From positions 105,051 through 169,050 of the forward strand of contig JAGWMG010000006.1 of NCBI GenBank assembly GCA_028871795.1: DNA of 64,000 nt. Reading direction: 5' to 3'. The position numbers and the translations under genes were made by a program. This document shows, in pieces, positions 44,605 through 51,968 of the stretch. How positions within the stretch are numbered: position 1 is the stretch's first letter; each line of letters starts with the position of its first letter. The notes under the pieces were generated by a model. It saw only the letters and a program-made list of their open reading frames with translations, was not told the origin of the DNA and did no database searches. Origin of the DNA: Alphaproteobacteria bacterium (lineage in GTDB: Bacteria; Pseudomonadota; Alphaproteobacteria; Micropepsales; Micropepsaceae).

Positions 44605-44862
44605 TCAGCCGAGTTCGAGAGGGTCCGCACCGGCGGGCCCGCCATTGCCTTGAACGATTTTCTCGAGACGGCTTTCGGCGGCCTTCAGCTTGCTTTCGCA
44701 ATGCGCCTTCAGCGCCTGCCCGCGTTCGTAAAGAGCGATGGAGTCCTCAAGCTCGACTTGCCCTTGCTCCAACCGCGCAACGATGCCTTCAAGCTCTTTC
44801 AGCGCCGCCTCGAAACTGAGCGTGTCCACGCCAGAGGCTTGCGGCTTTGCTTTGGCGGACAT
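44605..44862 (-). CDS. xseB: Exodeoxyribonuclease VII small subunit
   Basis: An 85-aa helical protein with the XseB core SFEAALKELEGIVARLEQGQ followed by VELEDSIALYERGQALKAHC. It binds XseA to form exonuclease VII. ATG 44862 gives the family length. It heads a minus-strand unit with dxs, although 185 bases separate the genes. Confidence 0.93.
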   Translation of the reverse strand: MSAKAKPQASGVDTLSFEAALKELEGIVARLEQGQVELEDSIALYERGQALKAHCESKLKAAESRLEKIVQGNGGPAGADPLELG

Positions 44863-45385
44863 CGGATTGCTCTCCAGGGGCGCGCGCACGAGGCATAATC
44901 GCCGACGCGCCGCGGCACAACAACAAGAGTGGCGGCACGGCGGCGGATCGTCCCGCAGCGGGAGGTTTGCGTCATGGAATTGCAGCCGAGCGCAGGCAAA
45001 ATGTAGAGTCGCGAAAATCCCGCAAGAAGATTACTGTTTAATTTCTCGACATACTTTCGAGTTTGTCTGTAACCCATTGAAAGCACGTTGTTTTTTGAAG
45101 ATGACGGGCACGACAATTTTTACATACGATTCTTGGCGTTTTTAGATTTTTATTGTGTTGTTTGCGATATTTTAGAAATATTATTACTTCACGCCGTATT
45201 TCTGACGCCTAAATGCCACATACCTAAAGTGAAACCGCTATTTGCGCATTTCCCTTTTGACGATCCCCCCCGGCACCCTTAGCCTTCGTTGAAACGGGCG
45301 CACGGAACTTGGTCGCATTGGAGCTCCAATTGTCGACCGAGCCGCCCGAGAGAAACGTCGTTACGATCGAACCAAGGGGGTTCCA
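44863..45385. other. 523-bp gap: divergent promoters and AT-rich leader
   Basis: No gene is convincing here. From about 45020 to 45240 the DNA is much more AT-rich than its surroundings, with runs such as TTTTTAGATTTTTATTG and a short inverted repeat ATATTT-TAG-AAATAT (45167-45181). This fits an AT-rich promoter/leader for the large TonB-receptor gene at 45386, or binding sites for nucleoid proteins. The xseB promoter should lie near 44870-44950. Confidence 0.5.
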
Positions 45386-48322
45386 GTGTTCAAAATCAAC
45401 AGCAGCCTACGCTCTACGTTGCTCCTCGGTGCGGCCACGGCCGCCGCCGTCAGCCTTTCCGGCGTTGCCTTCGCGCAACAAGCGAACGTGGAAACGGTGG
45501 TCGTCACCGGTTCGCACATCGCCTCGCCCAATCTCCAATCAGCCAGCCCGGTGATCGAAGCCACGGCGAACGACATCAAGGTTCAAGGCGTGACGAAGAT
45601 CGAAGATCTTCTCAACCAGATGCCGCAGGTCTTCGCCGGACAGAACGCGACGGTCTCGAACGGCGCCTCCGGCACCTCCGAAGTGGATTTGCGCGGCTTG
45701 GGCTGCGACCGCACCTTGGTGCTGATCGACGGACGGCGCATGCCGTACGGTTCCATGCTCGACACCTGCGCGGACTTGAACCAAATCCCGACGCAGCTCG
45801 TCGACCGTGTTGAAGTGCTGACCGGCGGCGCCTCGGCCGTTTACGGTTCGGATGCCATCTCCGGCGTCGTCAACTTCATCACCAAGCAGGATTTCGAAGG
45901 CTTCCAGGCCGACCTGCAGTACGGCACCTACCAGAACAACAACGCCTATGACGGACCGGGCAACCTCCGCGCGGTCATCGCCGGCAGGGCCCTGACCAAC
46001 CCGTCGCAGTTCAAGCTTCCCAACTCCGACGTGTGGGACGGCGCCGGCAAGCAGCTCTCCGCCATGATGGGCGTGTCGAGCGCGAACGGCAAAGGCAACG
46101 TCACCGCCTATTTCACGTATCGCCAGAACGACAAGATCATGGAAGCCAACCGTGACTATTCGGCTTGTTCGCTCGGCGGGCAGTCCGGTACGAACTACAC
46201 CTGCGGCGGTTCTTCGACGTCGTACCCCGGCCGCTTCACCGATTTCTCGACCTTCAACTACACGGTCAATTCGGTGACCGGCAACACGTTCCGCAATTTC
46301 AGCAGCGCCACCGACCAGTACAATTACGGCCCGCTGAACTACTACCAGCGCCCCGACGAACGTTACTCGGCCGGCGCATTCGGTCACTACCAAGCCGCGT
46401 CATACGCCGACTTCTACACGCAGATCATGTACACCGACTATGCGACGATCGCGCAGATCGCGCCGTCGGGCGACTTCGGCAACACCAACACGATCAATTG
46501 CGGCAATCCGGAGCTTTCCGCCCAGGAATCCGCGGCTATCGGCTGTACGGCAGCTATGATCGCGACGAATGCCAACACCCCGATGTACATCCTGCGCCGT
46601 AACGTCGAAGGCGGCGGCCGGCAGAGCACGCTGCGCAACACCTCGTTCAGGGCGATTCTCGGCGTCAAGGGCGACTTCGGCCCCGGCGAAGAGAATTGGA
46701 CCTACGACCTGACGGGCTCTTATTCGCGCGTCCAGTCGCAGCAAATCTACCTTCACGACTTCTCGGTCACGCGTCTGACGCGTGCTCTCGACGTCGTCAA
46801 CGTCGCCGGCGTCCCGACCTGCCAATCGGTCGTGGACGGAACCGACCCGAACTGCGTGCCGTGGAACATCTTCTCGATCGGCGGCGTGACCGCCGCCGCG
46901 GTCAACTACCTGCAGGTTCCGCTCATCGAACTCGGTTCGACCACCCAGTTGTCGGTGACCGCCGGCTTTACGGGTGATCTGACCAGGTACGGCTGGGTCA
47001 GCCCGTGGGCAAAGGACGGCGTGCAGATCGCGTTCGGCGCCGAATACCGGCAGGACGCTTTGCAATCGGTGTCCGACACCGAGTTCTCGACCGGCGACGG
47101 CGCCGGCCAGGGCGGGCCGACCATCGGCCTGTCGGGCGCGACGCATGTCTCCGAAGGTTACGGCGAAATGAAGATTCCGGTCGCACAGGACCAGGATCTC
47201 GCCAAGTCCATGAGCCTCGACCTGACGTACCGGTATTCGGCCTATGACCGCATCACGACCAACACCTACGGCGCCAGCGGCGATTGGGCTCCGACGGACG
47301 ACATCCGCTTCCGCGGCAGTTATGAACGCGCTGTCCGTGCACCGAACGTCGTCGACATGTTTACACCGCAAGGCTTCAACCTGACTTCCGACTTCACCAT
47401 CGATCCTTGCGGCGCCGGCGGATATGCGACGCTGGCCGCCTGTCAAAGCACGCCCGGTGCGGGCGCGGCGCCATGGTACGGCTCTGCGGGGCTGAACAGC
47501 CCGGCGGCGCAGTACAACTTCCTCCAGGGCGGCAATCCAGGCCTCAGCGCCGAAAAAGCCGACACGTTCACGGTGGGATTTGTGGCGACGCCGACGTTCA
47601 TTCCCGGGTTTAACTTCTCCGTCGACTACTACGACATGAAGGTACACGGCACGATCGGCACCGAAGGCACGGCGAACATTCTCTACTCGTGCTACACCAA
47701 CCATGTCGCTGCGGACTGCGCGAAGATCCATCGCACCGCCGGCGGACTGTTGTGGTTGGGCGGCGGCTTCATCGACAACCGCAACACCAACATCGGCGGC
47801 GTGAGGACCTCCGGCGTCGACTTCAACGGCAGCTATCAGTTCGACCTGGCCGATGCCGGCCTAGCGGATGCAGGCCAGATCGGCCTCAGCCTCAACGGCA
47901 CCTGGTTGAACCAGCTCACCACCAACACCGGCGTCGGCATCATCAATCGCTGCGCCGGCCACTACGGCGACGTCTGCGGCACGCCGAACCCGCAGTGGCG
48001 CCACGTGTTCCGCATCAATTGGGACACGCCGTGGGACGATCTCATTGTAACCGGCACCTGGCGCTTCTATGGCGGCGTGGAACGGCTCAGCTCAACGGCA
48101 GCTTCGCTGGACCACGTGTTCCCGGCGCAAAGCTACTTCGATCTGTCCGCCGCGATGCCGGTTATGACCGGAGCGACGGTTCGCGTCGGCGTCAACAACA
48201 TCCTCGACACCGATCCGCCGATCTCCCCGTTCGTCGGTACCACCGGCAACGGCAATACCTATCCTCAGACCTACGACGCGTTCGGCCGCTTCCTGTTCGC
48301 GGACCTGACGATCAACCTGTAG
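45386..48322 (+). CDS. TonB-dependent receptor (large, 978 aa)
   Basis: An outer-membrane transporter. The signal peptide GAATAAAVSLSGVAFAQ is followed by a TonB-box-like ETVVVTGSHI, then a plug domain (KVQGVTKIEDLLNQMPQVFA, DLRGLGCDRTLVLIDGRRMP, GGASAVYGSDAISGVVNFIT) and a long beta-barrel ending FGRFLFADLTINL with a C-terminal hydrophobic residue. The start is GTG at 45386 with AAGGGG upstream. Many extracellular cysteine pairs occur (for example CSLGGQSGTNYTC). The plug is of the type seen in Caulobacter and sphingomonad receptors for plant-derived or peptide substrates; the substrate is unknown. Confidence 0.92.
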   Translation: MFKINSSLRSTLLLGAATAAAVSLSGVAFAQQANVETVVVTGSHIASPNLQSASPVIEATANDIKVQGVTKIEDLLNQMPQVFAGQNATVSNGASGTSEVDLRGLGCDRTLVLIDGRRMPYGSMLDTCADLNQIPTQLVDRVEVLTGGASAVYGSDAISGVVNFITKQDFEGFQADLQYGTYQNNNAYDGPGNLRAVIAGRALTNPSQFKLPNSDVWDGAGKQLSAMMGVSSANGKGNVTAYFTYRQNDKIMEANRDYSACSLGGQSGTNYTCGGSSTSYPGRFTDFSTFNYTVNSVTGNTFRNFSSATDQYNYGPLNYYQRPDERYSAGAFGHYQAASYADFYTQIMYTDYATIAQIAPSGDFGNTNTINCGNPELSAQESAAIGCTAAMIATNANTPMYILRRNVEGGGRQSTLRNTSFRAILGVKGDFGPGEENWTYDLTGSYSRVQSQQIYLHDFSVTRLTRALDVVNVAGVPTCQSVVDGTDPNCVPWNIFSIGGVTAAAVNYLQVPLIELGSTTQLSVTAGFTGDLTRYGWVSPWAKDGVQIAFGAEYRQDALQSVSDTEFSTGDGAGQGGPTIGLSGATHVSEGYGEMKIPVAQDQDLAKSMSLDLTYRYSAYDRITTNTYGASGDWAPTDDIRFRGSYERAVRAPNVVDMFTPQGFNLTSDFTIDPCGAGGYATLAACQSTPGAGAAPWYGSAGLNSPAAQYNFLQGGNPGLSAEKADTFTVGFVATPTFIPGFNFSVDYYDMKVHGTIGTEGTANILYSCYTNHVAADCAKIHRTAGGLLWLGGGFIDNRNTNIGGVRTSGVDFNGSYQFDLADAGLADAGQIGLSLNGTWLNQLTTNTGVGIINRCAGHYGDVCGTPNPQWRHVFRINWDTPWDDLIVTGTWRFYGGVERLSSTAASLDHVFPAQSYFDLSAAMPVMTGATVRVGVNNILDTDPPISPFVGTTGNGNTYPQTYDAFGRFLFADLTINL

Positions 48323-48345
48323 AATACGCAGCGATTGCAAATTTG

Positions 48346-48375
48346 GCGGCGGGCTTCGGCCCGCCGCTTTTTTTT
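48346..48375 (+). terminator. Rho-independent terminator of the TonB-receptor gene
   Basis: GCGGCGGGC-TTCG-GCCCGCCGC forms a 9-bp stem with a stable UUCG loop and is followed by eight T residues (48368-48375), 24 bases after the stop codon. This is a textbook intrinsic terminator. Confidence 0.95.
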
Positions 48376-48415
48376 GCCCGCCGCGGAATTGGTTAGTTCG
48401 ATCACAAACACGATC

Positions 48416-48519
48416 TGTCATCCCGGAAGCCGCAAAGCGGCTATCCGGGACCAACGGAGAAGCGGCACGGTGGGTCCCGGCTCTGCGCGTTGCTTATGCA
48501 GCGCTTGGCCGGGATGACA
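48416..48519. repeat. 104-bp palindromic element (TGTCATCCCGG ends)
   Basis: The element opens with TGTCATCCCGG (48416-48426) and closes with the exact inverse CCGGGATGACA (48509-48519). Internal hairpins include CCGGAAGCCGC...GCGGCTATCCGG and a GGTCCCGG region. This matches a palindromic repeat type that is frequent in alphaproteobacterial intergenic DNA and is presumably mobilised in trans. Confidence 0.75.
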
Positions 48520-48654
48520 AGCTGGGTTTATTGATCGGGCTTGAACTCAAACCGCTCTGGCGAAAAGCCCGGAACCGGCCCGCAATTGCCTGTCTCGCCT
48601 TCGGCCGCCGCCTGCGGTAATCTCCGGCCCGAGGGGCGGTTAATGGAGGCCGCT

Positions 48655-48972
48655 ATGCGTCTTCTCGCAGCTCTTTCTCTCGCCGCCATGACGGCGACGG
48701 CACCGGCCTTGGCCGGGAACGCCTGTCTCGACATTACCCAAGCGACGACCATGAAGTTCGTCTCGGAAAAGACCATGATCGTGAATACGCGAACGCATCA
48801 GTCCTTTGCCGTGACGTTCCGGAATGCCTGCGCCGTGAGCCGCTTCCCCAACACGCACTTCGTCTACGAGACTTGGACGGTGCAGCCCTGCCTGCACAGG
48901 GGCGACGTGCTGCCGACCAACGACCTGGGTCCGTGTTTCGTGGATACCGTCGTCGCCGGACACGCGCTCTAG
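48655..48972 (+). CDS. Secreted DUF6491-like small protein
   Basis: A 105-aa protein with a signal peptide (RLLAALSLAAMTATAPALAG). The mature part has the pattern CLDITQATTMKFVSEKTMIV, then SFAVTFRNAC, resembling DUF6491-type periplasmic proteins (C-L-x3-I ... D-x-T-I-x-V ... Y/F-x-V-x-F-x3-C). Four cysteines suggest two disulfides. GGAGG precedes the ATG. Convergent with sppA. Family assignment is tentative. Confidence 0.6.
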   Translation: MRLLAALSLAAMTATAPALAGNACLDITQATTMKFVSEKTMIVNTRTHQSFAVTFRNACAVSRFPNTHFVYETWTVQPCLHRGDVLPTNDLGPCFVDTVVAGHAL

Positions 48973-48992
48973 CCATCCCCAAGGCCGGGCGG

Positions 48993-50768
48993 TTACCTGG
49001 GCAGGTTGGCGGCTCTCAACTCCACGTCGGCACGCGGCGCCGATTTCACCGCGACCGCGGCTTCGCGTAAGAACGGCGAGTTCATCAGCAGTGTGAAGTT
49101 TTCCACGGCACGGACCTCTTCCGAGGGGCCGCCGAAGAAATCGTTCATCGCGTCGAAGAAACTCTTTTGGCGAGGATAACGTTCGAACACCACACGTTCC
49201 GAAGCCGCGATGCCCGCCTGCTTCTTGGCGAGATCGACCGCCGTCCAGAAGCCGCCGAGCTTGTCCACCAGACCGCGCGCATTGGCATCGGCGCCGGACC
49301 ACACGCGCCCGCGGGCGATTTCCTGGACCTTGGCGAGCGGCAGCTTGCGTCCGTCGGCTACCTTCTTCGTGAAGTCCGCATAGATCGCGTCCGCCTGCGC
49401 GTTGACCGAGGCCCACTGTTGCGGCGTATAAGGCGCGATGTCGGAATTCATCAGGGCGTTCTTGCCCACGCCGACCTCATCGCTGCCCACGCCGATCAGG
49501 CCGAGCGATTTGCCGATCGCCACCTTGCCCGTCAGAACGCCGATCGAACCGGTGATCGTCCCGGGCTCCGCCACGATCTTGTCCGCCGTCGTCGAGATGT
49601 AATAACCGCCCGATGCCGCCACATGTCCCATGCTGACGATCACCGGCTTCCCCGCGGCCTGCGCCTTCTTCACGGCGTCGAGGATCTGGTCGGAAGCGGT
49701 CACGGAGCCGCCGGGGGAATCCACGCGCAGGACGATCGCCTTGATGTCGCTGTCGCCCGTGGCCTGGCGGATCGCGCGGGCCATGTCATCGCTGGCGATG
49801 ACGGAATCGGAGCCGAACAGGCTGTTGCCCGCCGTTCCTTCGACAATGTCGCCGGCCGCTTCGACAAGAGCGACATGGGGACCCTTTGCATATTGCGCGG
49901 CGTCGTTCTTGGCGCGCACGAATTGCGCCATCGGCGTGCTTTGCGCCTTGGCGCCGGCGCGGCCGAGCGCCGCGTTGAGCGCATCGTCGTCATAGCCGAT
50001 CTTATCGATCAAGCCCGCCTTTTTCGCATCCTCGGTGAACTGCGGACTGGCCTCGAGAACGGCGACGAGCGTCTTGGAAGCAAGCTTGCGATCGGCGGAC
50101 GCGCCGGCAACGGCGGCGTCGTACCAGGACTGCATGAGCGCGGTGAGCTGCTCGCGATCGGCCGCCGTCATGCCTTTTTCCATGAACATGTCGGCGGCGC
50201 TCTTGTACTCGGCCCGCTTCGCGATCTGCGGTTCCGCCTGGATCTTGTCGAGGAGCCCGCGCAGGAACAACTCGCCTCCGCCCTCGCCCGAGGCGCCGAA
50301 CGGGCTCTTGGGCTGCATCCAAATCTGATCGGAGGCGGCCGCCGCCAAGTAGTCGCCCAGCCCGCTGTCCTCGAAGCCTTGCGCATGGGCGATCACGAAC
50401 TTGCCGGAAGCCCGGAAACGCTTGAGAGCGGTGCCGATCTCTTCGGCCTGCGAAATGGGAAGGTTCGCGCCGCCCAGCCGCACGAAGACGCCCTTCACGC
50501 GCTTGTCGCGCTCGGCCGCATCCAGGCCGAGGACAATATCCATCACGGTGACGGGCCGCGCCCCAAGGCTGAATTCCGCCGGAAACGAATCCGCCAAAGG
50601 TTTCCGCAAATCCAGCGACAGCACCATGTTGCCCGGAAGACCGTCGCCTTGCACCAATCCGATCAGCACTACCACAACGAGAATCAGAGCGACGGCCAAG
50701 GCGAGCTTCAGGAGGCCATTCAGCGTGCCCGCAACGATCGAACCAGCCCAACGCAGAAACGCGACCAT
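48993..50768 (-). CDS. sppA: Signal peptide peptidase SppA (67K type)
   Basis: A 591-aa inner-membrane serine protease that degrades cleaved signal peptides. N-terminal helix at about 15-40 (LLKLALAVALILVVVVLIGL). The duplicated ClpP/crotonase fold has the catalytic Lys in RAEYKSAADMFMEK (first half) and the catalytic Ser in SMGHVAASGGYYISTTA (second half). ILVRDSPGGSV-equivalent is VLRVDSPGGSVTAS. ATG 50768 begins with the hydrophobic helix; the frame is open upstream but lacks similarity. Convergent with the small secreted gene. Confidence 0.93.
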   Translation of the reverse strand: MVAFLRWAGSIVAGTLNGLLKLALAVALILVVVVLIGLVQGDGLPGNMVLSLDLRKPLADSFPAEFSLGARPVTVMDIVLGLDAAERDKRVKGVFVRLGGANLPISQAEEIGTALKRFRASGKFVIAHAQGFEDSGLGDYLAAAASDQIWMQPKSPFGASGEGGGELFLRGLLDKIQAEPQIAKRAEYKSAADMFMEKGMTAADREQLTALMQSWYDAAVAGASADRKLASKTLVAVLEASPQFTEDAKKAGLIDKIGYDDDALNAALGRAGAKAQSTPMAQFVRAKNDAAQYAKGPHVALVEAAGDIVEGTAGNSLFGSDSVIASDDMARAIRQATGDSDIKAIVLRVDSPGGSVTASDQILDAVKKAQAAGKPVIVSMGHVAASGGYYISTTADKIVAEPGTITGSIGVLTGKVAIGKSLGLIGVGSDEVGVGKNALMNSDIAPYTPQQWASVNAQADAIYADFTKKVADGRKLPLAKVQEIARGRVWSGADANARGLVDKLGGFWTAVDLAKKQAGIAASERVVFERYPRQKSFFDAMNDFFGGPSEEVRAVENFTLLMNSPFLREAAVAVKSAPRADVELRAANLPR

Positions 50769-50912
50769 GAGGTTCAGCCTTCCCTGTCGGAGACGGCAAA
50801 GACCGCCCCATACCCCTTTATATGGCGACCATATTAAGGAATACGAATGGCCGTGCTGTGTCGGCGCCGCCACAAAGACCGATTATAATCGAAGTGTATT
50901 CGAAATACGCTT

Positions 50913-51767
50913 TTATTCCTCGTGTAGGCATGTTTGCTCAAGGGCGCCGAGGTTATCAACCTCGACGCGGACACGATCGCCGGCCTTGAGATAGCGCGGC
51001 GGCTTCATCGCCATGCCGACGCCGCCCGGCGTGCCTGTGAACAGAAGATCGCCCGGCTCCAGCGTCATCACCTTGGAGACGTGCTCGATCTGGTCCCAGA
51101 CATTGAAGACGAAATAGCGGGTATTCGAATCCTGCCTCTTCTCGCCGTTGACGAAGCTGCGCACGCCGAGCGTATGAGGATCGCCAACCTCGTCCGCCGT
51201 GGTGATCCACGGGCCGAATGGTGCGTGGCTGTCGAAGGACTTGCCGAGCACCCATTGCGACGTCGCCATCTGCCAGTCCCGCGCGCTGACGTCGTTGCCG
51301 CAACAAAAGCCGAACACGGCATCCTTCGCGCGGTCCTTCGGGATGTAGCGCCCGCCCTTGCCGATCACGGTCACCAACTCGACTTCATAGTCCACCTGTT
51401 GTGATACTTTCGGCAGGCGGATCGGATCGTACGGACCGCTTGCGGCCGTCGGCTGCTTGCAGAACCAGACCTGACTGGCGGGCATTTGGTGACCCGTCTC
51501 TAGGATATGGTCGGCGTAATTCAGGCCGATGGCGAGAATCTTGCCCGGGCGGGGGATCGGCGCTAGAAGCCGCACCGTGTTCAACGCCAGCCGTGGACCC
51601 GATCTGGACGTGCGCCGGACTTCGCCCTCAACCTCGCCCCAGCGGGCGATCAGGTCGGTCATGTTCTTGACAAGGCGCGGCGTCGCTCTGGAAACGGATA
51701 CGACCTCGCCGCCTTCGACCACGCCAATCTCCGCGTCCGCGCCGCCTGTGAAGGTCACGAGTTTCAT
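50913..51767 (-). CDS. Fumarylacetoacetate hydrolase family protein
   Basis: A 284-aa FAH-fold enzyme. Seen: KILAIGLNYADHILETGHQM, FCKQPTAASGPYDPI, metal-ligand segment VDYEVELVTVIGKGG, FGFCCGNDVSARDWQ, FDSHAPFGPWITTADEV, and GTPGGVGM at the C-terminus. Such enzymes are 2-keto-4-pentenoate hydratases, oxaloacetate decarboxylases or related hydrolases in aromatic or sugar-acid degradation; the substrate is not predictable. ATG 51767 gives the normal length. Divergent from tal-pgi across a 201-bp gap. Confidence 0.9.
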   Translation of the reverse strand: MKLVTFTGGADAEIGVVEGGEVVSVSRATPRLVKNMTDLIARWGEVEGEVRRTSRSGPRLALNTVRLLAPIPRPGKILAIGLNYADHILETGHQMPASQVWFCKQPTAASGPYDPIRLPKVSQQVDYEVELVTVIGKGGRYIPKDRAKDAVFGFCCGNDVSARDWQMATSQWVLGKSFDSHAPFGPWITTADEVGDPHTLGVRSFVNGEKRQDSNTRYFVFNVWDQIEHVSKVMTLEPGDLLFTGTPGGVGMAMKPPRYLKAGDRVRVEVDNLGALEQTCLHEE

Positions 51768-51968
51768 AATCGGCCGCCTTTCCCACAAATGTCGCCGCGT
51801 ACTTACCGCAACGAAACGGCCGTGGATACGACCGGGTTGCGACGGAGGCACAATCCATATTCCGTTCCGGTGCGGCGGTGTCTAGACTGCCGCAGCCGGA
51901 AGCTGCATCGACCCACGGATGCTGCTATCCCCTGTTCCACACAGCCAACACAGGACCGCAAGCTGACC

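Larger units (their letters stand above)
48323..48654. other. 332-bp gap: terminator plus palindromic repeat
   Basis: After the terminator, the gap holds the 104-bp inverted-repeat element at 48416-48519 and then an ordinary leader with GGAGG before the next ATG at 48655. No gene is seen. Confidence 0.6.
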
